DNA of 64,000 nt from Streptomyces althioticus (GTDB lineage: Bacteria > Actinomycetota > Actinomycetes > Streptomycetales > Streptomycetaceae). The position numbers and the translations under genes were made by a program. The notes beneath the pieces were generated by a model. It saw only the letters and a program-made list of their open reading frames with translations, had not been told where the DNA came from and did not search any database. This document shows, one piece after another, positions 29,738 to 38,230 of this stretch (its first letter is position 1; every line of letters starts with the position of its first letter). Location: positions 388,608 through 452,607 of the forward strand of contig BMSW01000004.1 of the NCBI GenBank assembly GCA_014649355.1, in the 5' to 3' direction.

Positions 29738-30211
29738 CTACGTTGCTGCGGCGGCGCCCCCCGGTGTGCCGTCGTTGTTGTTCTGGTCTGCCTCGCGCTG
29801 TAGTCGGATGGCTTCGGCGATGCTGCTTTCGAGCATCTTCCGGACGAAGGGATGGGTGATCCCCAGTCCGTCGCAGATCGCTTCCGGGGTCAGCGGGTGG
29901 GCGATTGACAGTACAGGCCCTTGTGCCCTTTTGGGCTGATGTGGGCGGTGTCGATACCCGGCTGTGTCAAGCAGTCGTGTCTCGTCGACACCAAGAACGT
30001 CCGCCAGGGCGTAGATGTTCTCCACTTTCGGCAACGTTTCGCCGCGCAGCATGCGGCCGATGGCCCACACGCTCATCCCGGTGGCTTCCGACAGCCGTGT
30101 TCTGCCGGTCCCTCCGGGTGTCAGGTCATAGCCGGCTTGGCTGGCCAACTCGGCGACGAGCGCACCGAGCGCCGCAGCGCCGGTCCGTTCGGGTGATCCC
30201 TTGCTCCGCAT
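29738..30211 (-). CDS. HTH transcriptional repressor (phage repressor-like)
   Basis: 157 residues. An XRE-type helix-turn-helix at about 36-80 (TRLSEATGMSVWAIGRMLRG, then ENIYALADVLGVDETRLL), followed by a C-terminal region that may oligomerise. It is divergent from a Cro-like gene with operator repeats between, the classic lysogeny-type switch. The ATG at 30211 lies seven bases after TAGCCT on the minus strand, suggesting a leaderless transcript; longer in-frame starts run into the operator region and are rejected. Confidence 0.85.
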   Translation of the reverse strand: MRSKGSPERTGAAALGALVAELASQAGYDLTPGGTGRTRLSEATGMSVWAIGRMLRGETLPKVENIYALADVLGVDETRLLDTAGYRHRPHQPKRAQGPVLSIAHPLTPEAICDGLGITHPFVRKMLESSIAEAIRLQREADQNNNDGTPGGAAAAT

Positions 30212-30256
30212 ACAGGCGAGGCTACTGGTCTCGTGACAACCCCGGCAGGCTCGTGC

Positions 30257-30438
30257 ATGTGTGCACATCGTGCAGGTGGACGCACGGTTGCGGCATACGT
30301 GCTGGTTGATTCCGGCTTTCACTACGGCGTACGCCCGATAAATCACACCATTGTTCTCTGTCGTGTCGGGCTTGTGTGCATGGATGCACATGATCTAGCT
30401 TGTGCATGCACGCACAGATAAGCGTGCATGCACGCACA
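30257..30438. promoter_or_regulatory. Divergent switch region with four TGTGCA-type operators
   Basis: Sites: ATGTGTGCACAT (30257-30268); TGTGCAT-GG-ATGCACA, a perfect palindrome (30375-30390); TGTGC-N6-GCACA (30401-30416); GTGCATGCAC (30424-30433) extended by CGCACA. The second palindrome sits inside the spacer of a rightward promoter TTGTGT (30372-30377)-N18-TAGCTT (30396-30401), so binding there would block transcription of the Cro-like gene. Confidence 0.75.
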
Positions 30439-30455
30439 CGAAAGGAGGGGCCGCG

Positions 30456-30683
30456 TTGCTCCGCCTGGACACGAAACTCCTCAAGGCCGAGGCCGCCAAG
30501 AAGGGCGACGAGACCCACGAGGAGATCGCCCGGAGAGCAGGCATCGACAGAAGCGCCGTCACCCGCCTGTTCCTCGGCACCGTGCCGTCACTGGCGAACG
30601 TCACCGCACTCGCCTGGGCCTACGACATCCCGCTGGATGCCCTGGTGCCCAAGAGCAGCGAAGCGGTCGAGGTGCCGGCGTGA
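30456..30683 (+). CDS. Cro-like XRE-family HTH protein
   Basis: 75 residues, nearly all helix-turn-helix: HEEIARRAGIDRSAVTRLFLG followed by the usual XRE helices (SLANVTALAWAYDIPLDAL). TTG at 30456 is chosen since AAAGGAGG lies five to ten bases upstream; upstream ATGs would translate the operator DNA. First gene of the long rightward transcription unit; overlaps the next gene by four bases. Likely counterpart of the leftward repressor. Confidence 0.85.
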   Translation: MLRLDTKLLKAEAAKKGDETHEEIARRAGIDRSAVTRLFLGTVPSLANVTALAWAYDIPLDALVPKSSEAVEVPA

Positions 30684-31000
30684 AGACCGCGCTCCGTCTG
30701 ACCCGGCCGCACTGCACCTGCATCGAGGTCAACAACGTCGGCTACGACGAAGCCGCACGGAAGCTCGGTTGCAAGGCGCGGTTTCTGCAGGACCGCATCT
30801 CGCGCCTGCCGCACCAGAAGCTCGGCGAATCGGTCGCGTTCTGCGACTGCGACCTGCGCGTCATCCAGCAGATGTTCACGGTCATCCCGGACCAGATCTG
30901 GGAGCGGCTGCTGAACCCGGCACCGGCCGAGACGCCCGCGCCGCGCTCGCTGCGCTCCATCAAGCCCGCCGGGGCTGCGCCCCGCGCCGCCGTCACCTGA
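30680..31000 (+). CDS. DNA-binding protein, possible excisionase
   Basis: 106 residues. A winged-helix/MerR-AlpA-like N-terminus (YDEAARKLGCKARFLQDRIS, then LPHQKLGESVAFCDCDLRVI) resembling small Streptomyces element DNA-binding proteins annotated as excisionases; the C-terminus is disordered. Starts with GTG overlapping the Cro-like stop. Being second in the early operon beside an integrase fits an Xis role, which is inference. Confidence 0.7.
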   Translation: MKTALRLTRPHCTCIEVNNVGYDEAARKLGCKARFLQDRISRLPHQKLGESVAFCDCDLRVIQQMFTVIPDQIWERLLNPAPAETPAPRSLRSIKPAGAAPRAAVT

Positions 31001-31087
31001 CGGCAACGGGGCCGCCCGACCCTGCACCGGTCCGGACGACCCCGCCACCAGGAAGCCCTCAACAACTCTGCCGAATTGAGGCCCCCT

Positions 31088-31477
31088 TTGAACGAGCATC
31101 TTAGTGGAGAGGCCGCCGCAGCAGCGGCGCTCGCCCACCTGCTTGCCGACCACCCCGACCTTGGCGCCCTCGTCTGGTCCATCGGCCAGACGCCCGGCGT
31201 CCTCGCCGGCCACCAGATGGCCGAGAGCGGACAGGGCGAGATCGTCGACGCCTGCTCCGCCGTGATGGGCGGCACCGTCGCCCGCTCCACGCACGCCCTC
31301 AACGGCGACGGCCACGGCCTCGCCCAGCTCTCCACGTTCTTCGACGGCGTGCCCGTGCAGGTGTGGGTCAGCTACCCGCTGGCCGACCGCAACGGGCTCC
31401 ACAGCGCCGAGCTGGCGGCACTCCTCTCCGGCCGCCAGCTCGGCACCCTCCCGCTCCTGCCGGGGGGTGCCCAGTGA
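31088..31477 (+). CDS. Hypothetical protein
   Basis: 129 residues, mixed alpha/beta (HLSGEAAAAAALAHLLADHP..., VPVQVWVSYPLADR). TTG 31088 follows GAGG by six bases and is preferred over TTG 31076. Not recognised. Stop overlaps the next start. Confidence 0.7.
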   Translation: MNEHLSGEAAAAAALAHLLADHPDLGALVWSIGQTPGVLAGHQMAESGQGEIVDACSAVMGGTVARSTHALNGDGHGLAQLSTFFDGVPVQVWVSYPLADRNGLHSAELAALLSGRQLGTLPLLPGGAQ

Positions 31478-31692
31478 CCGAGATCGCCTCGACGGCCGTG
31501 CTGCTGCTCGCCGCCGTCTGCGTCGTCGCCCTGCCCGCCGCGGTCGTCATGTGCCGCACCGAGGAGGACGCCCCGGCCGAGCCGGTGGTGTTCTGCCCGT
31601 CCGTCCCGCCGGTCCTCCCGGTCGAGCCGCTCGCCCCCGCCGCCGTCGCGCCGGTCGCACCCGCCGTGCCCCTGGCCGGTGATGCCGCATGA
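31474..31692 (+). CDS. Small single-pass membrane protein
   Basis: 72 residues. One N-terminal transmembrane helix (STAVLLLAAVCVVALPAAVV) and a Pro/Ala/Val-rich tail. GTG start overlaps the preceding stop by four bases. No recognised family. Confidence 0.6.
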   Translation: MTEIASTAVLLLAAVCVVALPAAVVMCRTEEDAPAEPVVFCPSVPPVLPVEPLAPAAVAPVAPAVPLAGDAA

Positions 31693-31817
31693 CGCACGAC
31701 CCGCGCCGCTGCCCGAAGTGCGCAACACTGCGCCACCCGTCGGCCGCCCAGACGCGCCGCGCGCTCGCCAGCATCCCGCGTCAGACCCGCCGCCCCACGA
31801 GGGGAGGCCGCGCGTGA
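31689..31817 (+). CDS. Very small basic protein with CxxC
   Basis: 42 residues starting MTHDPRRCPKCATLRHPS, Arg-rich afterwards. ATG overlaps the preceding stop (ATGA) and its own stop overlaps the following GTG, so it fills the gap exactly in the tightly packed operon. A zinc ribbon fragment is possible. Supported by layout only. Confidence 0.5.
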   Translation: MTHDPRRCPKCATLRHPSAAQTRRALASIPRQTRRPTRGGRA

Positions 31818-32581
31818 AGCGGTACATCGACCACGCGGCCCTCGGCCGGAAGATGGCGGCCCTGCCCGGCGTGGAGGTCCTCGTCCACGTCTACTCCAGC
31901 CTGGAGAACGGGCAGGCCGGAGCCCGCCGTATCCGCGCGGGCAACAACCCCGCCTACCAGCCTGCGGGCGCCTTCGAGGCGCACGCCCACAGGCACCAGG
32001 ACGGCACGGCCGTCTGGGCCCGGTACGTCGGCGACCTCGACCTGCCCCCGCTGGCCACGACCATGACGGTGCGCGTGCACGAGCTGTGCGCGCAGGACGG
32101 CGTCATCGGTGTGCGGGTCGCCACGGTGGAGATCTCCGCCCGCTGCCAGGTCTGCGGCGGCCCTCGCGGCGAGGTCCGCGAGTACCGGACCACGCGGGAC
32201 GGCGAGGAGCTGGTCAGCGACGTCTGGGGCAACCCGTGCGGCCACGTCGACTTCGACGAGGCCGTCTTGGAGGAGGCCCGCCGCCGTCAGGCCCGCTACC
32301 GCCCGAAGGCCAAGCCCGTCCCGCCCGAGCTGCGGGGCGTCGAGGGCGGCCGGTACCGCGCCGCCGTCGACGCGATCGCCGAGGCGCTCCAGACGGCGCC
32401 GTGGACCCGCGCGAACACAGCGGCCCGGTTCCTCGAGGAGCAGGGCCAGACGGAGGCCGCCGACGCCGTACGGGCCTTCGTCCGCGAGTACCCGACGGGC
32501 GGCCAGGCGTCCGCGCGGGCGGCTGCGCTCTACCTGATCGCCCAGGACGAGGAGGCCAAGAGCGGGGAGGTGGCGGAGTGA
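31814..32581 (+). CDS. Hypothetical protein with CxxC zinc-like motif
   Basis: 255 residues. A central ARCQVCGGPRGEVREY and a later NPCGHVDF suggest a Cys/His metal site; the C-terminal third is helical. It lies directly before the YqaJ/RecT pair and overlaps its gene by four bases, so it may belong to the recombination module. Not recognised. Confidence 0.75.
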   Translation: MKRYIDHAALGRKMAALPGVEVLVHVYSSLENGQAGARRIRAGNNPAYQPAGAFEAHAHRHQDGTAVWARYVGDLDLPPLATTMTVRVHELCAQDGVIGVRVATVEISARCQVCGGPRGEVREYRTTRDGEELVSDVWGNPCGHVDFDEAVLEEARRRQARYRPKAKPVPPELRGVEGGRYRAAVDAIAEALQTAPWTRANTAARFLEEQGQTEAADAVRAFVREYPTGGQASARAAALYLIAQDEEAKSGEVAE

Positions 32582-33663
32582 CTGCGGCACCTGACCTGCT
32601 GTTCGACCTGCCTGCGAAGGGCCTGCCGTACGCGCCGACGGCGCGGTTGGTCCTGGCGGCCGGCGACCTCGACGACCCGGAGTACTACGCGACGTGGCTG
32701 GCGGAGCGCCGCAAGGGCGTCGGTGGCAGCCACATCGCCTCGATGTGCGGCCTGAACCCGAAGTGCAGTCCTCGACGGCTGTACGAGGAGTGGCACGGCT
32801 TCCGGAAGGCCGACAACCGGCACATGCGGTTCGGGCGGCGTATGGAGCCCGTCATCGCAGCCGAGTTCGAGGACGAGACCGGCCTCAAGACGCAGATCCC
32901 GCCGGGGATGCTCGCGCACATCGAGCACGACTGGGCGCGGTCGAACGTCGACCGTTTCGTGCTGGACGACTTCGGCCGGGTCATCGCCCCGCTGGAGTTG
33001 AAGGCGCACTCGGAGTGGGTTGCCCGCCAGTGGGACGACGAGGACGAGCCGCCCGTGGCGGCCGCTCTGCAGGCGCACTGGAACACGTTCGTCGGCGGCT
33101 GGGACCACTCCTATGTGGCGGCCGTCGTGGGCGGCGCCCGGCTGCTGGTGTGGCGGCAGGAGCGTGACGAGGAGCTGCTGGAGCACCTGGTGCAGTTCTG
33201 CGGCGACTGGTACCAGCGGCACATCGTGGACGGCTTCCCGCCGCCCATCGACGGCTCGAAGGACACCGCGGAGCTGCTCGCCCGGCTGTGGGAGGTCAAG
33301 GCCGACTCGGTTGAGGAGATCGACGCCGACACCGCCGACCGGCTGCTCGCCGAGCACGCCCGGCGCAAGGCGGACGTGGAGGCGGCGGAGTACGCCCTGC
33401 GCCTCGTGGAGAACGAGATGCGGGACATCGCGGGCCCCTCGGAGCTCGTCAAGGACACGGCCGGCCGGGTCGCGTGGACGAACAAGCCGTCGACGTTCGC
33501 GCCGAAGCGGTTCCGCGAGGCCCACCCCGACGTGGCCGCCCGCTACACGGTCAAGACGGAGGCGCTCGACACGAAGCGCCTCAAGGCCGAGAAGCACGAC
33601 CTCTACCGCAAGTTCCAGGGCCGCACCCTCCGTCCCGCCAAGCCGTCGAAGAAGGGGGCCTGA
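32578..33663 (+). CDS. YqaJ-family viral recombinase (lambda exonuclease-like)
   Basis: 361 residues. PD-(D/E)xK nuclease fold: GGSHIASMCGLNP (50-62), E90 (RRMEPVIAAEFED), D125 (NVDRFVL) and the E140-L-K142 pair in PLELKAHSEW. It would resect double-stranded ends to give 3' overhangs for the annealing protein encoded next. Followed two bases later by recT, the standard exonuclease/annealase pairing of phages and integrative elements. Confidence 0.92.
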   Translation: MTAAPDLLFDLPAKGLPYAPTARLVLAAGDLDDPEYYATWLAERRKGVGGSHIASMCGLNPKCSPRRLYEEWHGFRKADNRHMRFGRRMEPVIAAEFEDETGLKTQIPPGMLAHIEHDWARSNVDRFVLDDFGRVIAPLELKAHSEWVARQWDDEDEPPVAAALQAHWNTFVGGWDHSYVAAVVGGARLLVWRQERDEELLEHLVQFCGDWYQRHIVDGFPPPIDGSKDTAELLARLWEVKADSVEEIDADTADRLLAEHARRKADVEAAEYALRLVENEMRDIAGPSELVKDTAGRVAWTNKPSTFAPKRFREAHPDVAARYTVKTEALDTKRLKAEKHDLYRKFQGRTLRPAKPSKKGA

Positions 33664-33665
33664 GC

Positions 33666-34661
33666 ATGTCCAAGCTGAGCCTCAAGGACAAGGTTCTCGT
33701 CGCGACCGGCGCGGCCCCCGACCCGGCTACGACGCCGGTCGGTGTGCCCGACCAGCTCGCCGACATCAAGGGCGACGAGCAGGTCAACCCGCCGATGAAC
33801 CGGACGGTCATGGAGTGGCTGGACCGGTACGGCGACGAGTTCGACGACGCTCTGCCGTCGCACATCAGCCGCGGCGAGTTCTTCGCGGCCGTCCGGCCGC
33901 TGCTGCCGTCCCTGGCCCGCTGCACGCCGGCCAGCGTGCTGGACGCCCTGCTCGCGTGCGCCCAGTTCGGTCTCATCCCGGACGGGCGGCACGCCGCCAT
34001 CGTCCGCGAGGGCACCCTGGCCCGCTTCATCCCGATGGCACAGGGCTACGTCGACCTGATGTGCCGGGGCGAGGTGCAGTCGGTCGTCGTCCAGGCGGTG
34101 CGTGAGGGCGACTACTTCCACTGGGAGCCGACCGCCCCGCTCGGTGAGGACCTGGTGCACAAGCCCGCGCCCGGGCAGCGGTCGGAGCGGGGCGAGGTCA
34201 CGCACGTCTACGCGTTCGTCTGGTTCCGCAACGGCAACCGCTCGGCCGCCGTCGTCCTCGACCGCGAGGACGCCGAGGAGATCCGCGACGAGCACAGCGA
34301 CGCGTACCGGCAGGCCGAGGCGGAGAACCGCAAGGACTCCTTCTGGCACCGGTTCTTCCTCCAGATGTGGATGAAGTCCGCCGTGCGGCGCCTGCCGAAG
34401 TACGTGCGGATGACGCGCGAGGTCCACGCGCTGATGAAGGCCGACGACGCCGGCGCCGCCGGTCACATGCAGTCCGGCCACGCCCCCGACCCGGAGACCG
34501 CGCAGCTCCTCGCGGAGGCCGAGGCCGCCCACACGGCGGCCGAGGGCTCCCAGGACCGCCCGGCCCCGGCCGTGAAGAAGCGGCTGCCGGTGAAGCGCAG
34601 CCAGCCCCGCAGGAAGGCCCCGCGCCGGGCCCGTCGTCGCGGAAGGAAGCACACGGTATGA
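33666..34661 (+). CDS. recT: RecT-family single-strand annealing protein
   Basis: 331 residues. RecT hallmarks: PSLARCTPASVLDALLACAQFGLIPDG, RFIPMAQGYVDLM, YAFVWFRNG and WHRFFLQMWMKSAVRRLPKYV. Binds ssDNA and anneals complementary strands, with YqaJ as the end-resecting partner. The C-terminal ~70 residues are a low-complexity basic tail (RKAPRRARRRGRKH) suited to DNA binding. Confidence 0.95.
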   Translation: MSKLSLKDKVLVATGAAPDPATTPVGVPDQLADIKGDEQVNPPMNRTVMEWLDRYGDEFDDALPSHISRGEFFAAVRPLLPSLARCTPASVLDALLACAQFGLIPDGRHAAIVREGTLARFIPMAQGYVDLMCRGEVQSVVVQAVREGDYFHWEPTAPLGEDLVHKPAPGQRSERGEVTHVYAFVWFRNGNRSAAVVLDREDAEEIRDEHSDAYRQAEAENRKDSFWHRFFLQMWMKSAVRRLPKYVRMTREVHALMKADDAGAAGHMQSGHAPDPETAQLLAEAEAAHTAAEGSQDRPAPAVKKRLPVKRSQPRRKAPRRARRRGRKHTV

Positions 34662-35383
34662 CTCGTCTGCCTTGGACCTACCGGCCCTTGATCGGTCTCG
34701 ACTTCGAGACGTCGGGCCTGAACGTCGACCACGACCGGATCGTCACCGCCGCGGTGGTCCGCTGGGGCGGCGGCAAGCCGACCCAGGTCCACCGCTGGAT
34801 GTCGGACCTCGGCGGTGCGGAGATCTCCGCCGAGGCCGAGCGGATCCACGGGATCAGCACGGAGCAGGCCCGCGCGGAGGGCCGCCCGGCCCACACCGTG
34901 GTCGGTGAGATCGTCGACGCGCTCACCGGCTACGTCGCCGAGGGCTGGCCGATCGTGGTGATGAACGCGCCGTTCGACCTGACGATGCTGGAGCGCGAGT
35001 GCGCCCGCTACGGGGTGCGGTCGGTGTGGGACGCGACGCCCGTCGTGCTGGACCCTCGTGTCCTCGACCTCTACCTGGACCGCTACCGGCCGGGGAAGCG
35101 GACACTGTTCCACCTGTGCGCGCACTACACGGTGCAGATGGACGGCGGCGCCCACACCGCCGAGGTCGACGCGAAAGCCGCGTGCGCGGTCACGCACAAG
35201 ATCGGCAAGCGGTACGCGCACATCGGCCGTGGGGACCTGGGCGAGCTGCACGAGATGCAGGCCGTCTGGGCTCGGGACCTGCACGACGACCGCCTCGCCT
35301 GGCAACAGCGGAAGACCGGGACGTACGACCAGGCCCCGTTCGACTGGCCGTTCATCCCCGCGCCCGCCGGGGCCGGGACGTGA
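34658..35383 (+). CDS. DEDDh 3'-5' exonuclease (DnaQ-like)
   Basis: 241 residues. RNase T/DnaQ fold with all four acidic ligands and the general base: D15-x-E17 (LDFETSG), D107 (NAPFD), H166 and D171 (HTAEVDA). Could trim 3' ends or proofread during element replication. ATG overlaps the recT stop, tying it to the recombination module. Confidence 0.92.
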   Translation: MTRLPWTYRPLIGLDFETSGLNVDHDRIVTAAVVRWGGGKPTQVHRWMSDLGGAEISAEAERIHGISTEQARAEGRPAHTVVGEIVDALTGYVAEGWPIVVMNAPFDLTMLERECARYGVRSVWDATPVVLDPRVLDLYLDRYRPGKRTLFHLCAHYTVQMDGGAHTAEVDAKAACAVTHKIGKRYAHIGRGDLGELHEMQAVWARDLHDDRLAWQQRKTGTYDQAPFDWPFIPAPAGAGT

Positions 35384-35667
35384 CCGTGACCGTGCTGGAC
35401 GTTGTCGCCGCCGCCTGCTTCGCGGGCGGCGGCGCCCTCGCCCTGGTCGCCATCCGGGGCGGCCTCCAGGCGAGGGCGCGCACGGACGTCCAGCCGCACA
35501 CCGAGCCGAGACCGGCCCGCCTCGAGGTCTTCGGGCCGTACGAGGCGGGCGAGGCCGAAGGCGCCGAATTCCACTACTGCCACACAGAGATGCGGGTGAC
35601 CGCGCACGCAGTGGGAGCGGACGGAGTCCGCCGCTGCTGGCACTGCCCGCCCCAGGGGGAAGCATGA
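35380..35667 (+). CDS. Small membrane-anchored protein with CxH/CxxC tail
   Basis: 95 residues. Hydrophobic N-terminus (VLDVVAAACFAGGGALALVA) then a soluble part with FHYCHTEM and CWHCPPQ, a possible zinc site. GTG overlaps the preceding stop. Not recognised. Confidence 0.65.
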   Translation: MTVTVLDVVAAACFAGGGALALVAIRGGLQARARTDVQPHTEPRPARLEVFGPYEAGEAEGAEFHYCHTEMRVTAHAVGADGVRRCWHCPPQGEA

Positions 35668-36365
35668 GCACGTACAGCGAGCCGTTCGGTCCCATCTACG
35701 TCCGGCCCGACAACCCGGACTGCCCTGACTGCGACTGCTGCACGGCAGCGCTCTGCGCGGCGGGCCGCGCCAGCGTGAGCGAGTGCGCCGGCCACGTCGG
35801 CGACGAGACGCTGATCGAGCGGGTCACCGGCTGCCCCTGCTCGGCGGAGTCCACGAGGGGCACGCTGGCGTGGCGGGCCGGGATGGTCCGCGCGGTGACG
35901 TTCGCGACGGAGAAGCCGCTCCGCCAGGAGCTGGAGGAGCTGCTCACCCTCGTCGCCGCCGACAGCGAGCTGGGCGACCTGGCCGACCTGCTGCCGAAGG
36001 TGGCCGTGCGCCGCTACGTGTGGTGGAGGCCGGGAATGCGGCCGGTCCTCACGGACTTCGGGCGGGCCTACCTGGAGGCCCGTACGGGGCCGCGGGTGGA
36101 GTCCCTGGTGACGGTGCAGTCGGTCGACAAGGCCGCCCGCACCGCGCTGGTCGTCATCCCGGTCAGCGCCGACCAGCCGGTGACGGTGCCGCTGGACGCC
36201 CTGGCCAACTCCCGCACGCAGCTGGACGCGGAGAGCCTGCTGACGGCGAGGCTGTACGCGGAGGTCAACCCCGGCGCCCGCACCGCGGACGACGTGGTCG
36301 TGACGAAGGTCCGCAACCCGGCGGTGATCCCGCCCCGGCCGGGCAGCCCGGACGGCGCCCGGTGA
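35664..36365 (+). CDS. Hypothetical protein with Cys-rich N-terminus
   Basis: 233 residues. The first 60 residues hold several Cys (DCPDCDCCTAALC, GCPCSAES), followed by an alpha-helical part and a beta-rich C-terminus. ATGA overlap with the gene before and GTGA overlap with RusA after. Not recognised. Confidence 0.7.
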   Translation: MSTYSEPFGPIYVRPDNPDCPDCDCCTAALCAAGRASVSECAGHVGDETLIERVTGCPCSAESTRGTLAWRAGMVRAVTFATEKPLRQELEELLTLVAADSELGDLADLLPKVAVRRYVWWRPGMRPVLTDFGRAYLEARTGPRVESLVTVQSVDKAARTALVVIPVSADQPVTVPLDALANSRTQLDAESLLTARLYAEVNPGARTADDVVVTKVRNPAVIPPRPGSPDGAR

Positions 36366-36916
36366 GGGGCCTGTCCGACCGCGAGTGGGGCGAGCAGCTC
36401 ATGCGGCTGCTCGCCCCCGAGGCGGAAGAGTCATGGGGAACGATCCTGCCGGGCGAGCCCCACAGCAAGGCCCGGCCCCGCTTCAACAAGGACGGGCGCG
36501 CCTACAAGGACCCGGACGACGCGGCGGCGGAGCAGGCCACGAAGTGGCGGCTGCAGAGGTTCTTCCGCCGCGGCCCGCTCACCGGGAACGTGGCGCTGGG
36601 CTGCGTCTTCTTCCGGTCGACGCGGCAGGAGATCGACGCGGACAACATGCTCAAGCACATCTGCGACGCCGGGAACGGCATCCTCTTCCTGGACGACTCG
36701 CAGGTCACCGCGAAGTACGGGCAGATCGAGCTGGACCCGGTGGCGCCCCGCACGATCCTCGTCCTGGCCCCGCACGTCTCCAGCATGCAGCGCGGCACGG
36801 ACTACGTCCGCGACTGCGCAGGATGCGGCAAGCAGTTCACGCCGTCCCGGTACACGCAGAAGTGCTGCTCGCGCGACTGCGCGCCGACGGCCCGCCGAGC
36901 GGAGGCGGGCCGGTGA
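36362..36916 (+). CDS. RusA-family Holliday junction resolvase with zinc tail
   Basis: 184 residues. RusA core: ILPGEPHSKARPRF, then the acidic cluster D92-x-D94-N with K98 (EIDADNMLKHICD) and LDDSQVTAKYG (D111/D112). RusA cuts four-way junctions produced by recombination. After the core, CAGCGKQFTPSRYTQKCCSR adds a treble-clef-like Cys motif, a fusion I do not recall in standard RusA. Lies in the recombination module. Confidence 0.88.
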   Translation: MRGLSDREWGEQLMRLLAPEAEESWGTILPGEPHSKARPRFNKDGRAYKDPDDAAAEQATKWRLQRFFRRGPLTGNVALGCVFFRSTRQEIDADNMLKHICDAGNGILFLDDSQVTAKYGQIELDPVAPRTILVLAPHVSSMQRGTDYVRDCAGCGKQFTPSRYTQKCCSRDCAPTARRAEAGR

Positions 36917-37344
36917 GAGGGAGCTGGGAGAACATCGCGCGGGTCCTCGAGCGTGAGGTCGTGTCGGATGCGGAGCTGGCCTACCGGCTGGGCTGCACCC
37001 GCGCCCTCGTCTCCCGGGTCCGCGCCGACCTGCGGCTGGACCCGATGCCGCTGCCGGTATCCAGCGGCCGGCTGACCGACGAGCAGCGGTACATGATCGC
37101 CGCCGTCCTCACTGCGGGCGGGCACCGCCGCTGGACGGGCCGGGTCACCCGTGACGGGGTGCCGCTCCTTGACGCGCGCACCACCGCCAACCGGATCGCG
37201 TTCCGGCTCGCGCACGGCCGCGAGCCGGAAGGGCAGGTGCGGGTCGGCTGCCGCATGCGGCACTGCGTGGAAGGCAGCCACCTCACCGACCGGCTGATTC
37301 GGGAGGACCGGCAGGCCCTCGCGGAGGCGGGGGGTGTGCGGTGA
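36913..37344 (+). CDS. HTH plus HNH-like His-Cys motif protein, copy A
   Basis: 143 residues. N-terminal helix-turn-helix (VSDAELAYRLGCTRALVSRVRADL), then GHRRWTGRVTRDGVPLL, FRLAHGREPEGQVRVGC and CRMRHCVEGSHL. The last block, with Cys-Cys-His spacing after RIAFRL..GREP, resembles small HNH/His-Me-finger modules of actinobacterial phages and plasmids. Whether it cuts DNA or only binds it cannot be told. Overlaps its paralogue (copy B) by four bases. Confidence 0.75.
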   Translation: MRGSWENIARVLEREVVSDAELAYRLGCTRALVSRVRADLRLDPMPLPVSSGRLTDEQRYMIAAVLTAGGHRRWTGRVTRDGVPLLDARTTANRIAFRLAHGREPEGQVRVGCRMRHCVEGSHLTDRLIREDRQALAEAGGVR

Positions 37345-37979
37345 ACCCCGAGAAGTGGGAGCGGATCGCCCGTCTCCTCAAGGAAGGCCCCATCTCCAAC
37401 GGTGAAGCCTCCCGCCGTCTGGGGGTCCGTAAGAGGGCGGTTGCCGAGGTCCGTGCGGACCTCGGCATCCCGCCGTACTTCGTTCGCCGGGGCGCGCAGT
37501 GGACCCGCGACGACTTCGAGGAGATGTCGGTCGAGCTGCGCGGCGGGCACCGCCGCTGGCGCGGCCGGCACTCCACGCAAGGCGTGCCGATGGCGGGGAA
37601 GGACGTCACCGCCTACCGGTTGTCGTTCCGGCTGCACCACGGGCGCGAGCCGGTCGGCAAGGTCACCGGCAGGTGCCGGTTGAACAGGTGCGTGGCGGGC
37701 GGCCACCTCGTGGACGCGGTCCTGCGGGCTGTGCCGACAGTGGACTTGGCGGCGCTGACCGAGCTGCCCGCCGAGGCCACCGTGCAGGGCCTGGACATGG
37801 TGGCGATCCGCCGCTGCCTGCGCGGCCCGCAGCCGTGGCCGGCGCTGAGCCGGGACGAGGCGCGGTTCGCGCTGCGGTTCACCGACCCGGACATGACCGC
37901 GGTTGAGGTCGCCAGCCGTCTCGGCGTGAGCGCGAGGACGGTCGAGCGGTACCGCAAGAAGACAGCGGAGGCGCCGTGA
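37341..37979 (+). CDS. HTH plus HNH-like His-Cys motif protein, copy B
   Basis: 212 residues. Same architecture as the preceding gene: ISNGEASRRLGVRKRAVAEVRADL, GHRRWRGRHSTQGVPM, FRLHHGREPVGKVTG and NRCVAGGHL. It carries an additional C-terminal HTH (MTAVEVASRLGVSARTVERYRKK). The pair looks like a tandem duplication followed by divergence. Function unknown; DNA binding is likely. Confidence 0.78.
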   Translation: MNPEKWERIARLLKEGPISNGEASRRLGVRKRAVAEVRADLGIPPYFVRRGAQWTRDDFEEMSVELRGGHRRWRGRHSTQGVPMAGKDVTAYRLSFRLHHGREPVGKVTGRCRLNRCVAGGHLVDAVLRAVPTVDLAALTELPAEATVQGLDMVAIRRCLRGPQPWPALSRDEARFALRFTDPDMTAVEVASRLGVSARTVERYRKKTAEAP

Positions 37980-38230
37980 ACCTCGTCCTGCTTCTCCTCG
38001 ACATCGGCATCGCCGTGGACACGGCCCTGGACGCCGCGCACTGGTGGGGGCCGCCCCTCGCCGTCGTGGCCGCCGCGGCGGCAGCCCGCTCCAACGCCGT
38101 CCGGACCCGCGTCCGGACGGCCGTCCGGGCACTGCCTGCGCCCCGCACAGTCCTGCCCACCAAGAGGCCGCTGACCGGCCCGGATAGCCGTCCGGACGCG
38201 TCCGGACACGACTCGGAGGGAGGCACCTGA
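37976..38230 (+). CDS. Small membrane protein; its tail carries GTCCGGAC repeats
   Basis: 84 residues. Hydrophobic N-terminus (MNLVLLLLDIGIAVDTALDA, then LAVVAAAAAAR). The C-terminal half is low complexity (VRTRVRTAVRA) and is encoded by DNA with four GTCCGGAC palindromes, so its sequence may be shaped by the DNA motif more than by protein function. Confidence 0.6.
   Translation: MNLVLLLLDIGIAVDTALDAAHWWGPPLAVVAAAAAARSNAVRTRVRTAVRALPAPRTVLPTKRPLTGPDSRPDASGHDSEGGT
38099..38207. repeat. GTCCGGAC cluster 1 (four copies)
   Basis: Copies at 38099, 38111, 38190 and 38200, with a one-mismatch copy (GTCCGGGC) at 38123. Starts are 12, 12 and 10 bp apart within each group. All lie in the tail of a small gene. 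Confidence 0.8.
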
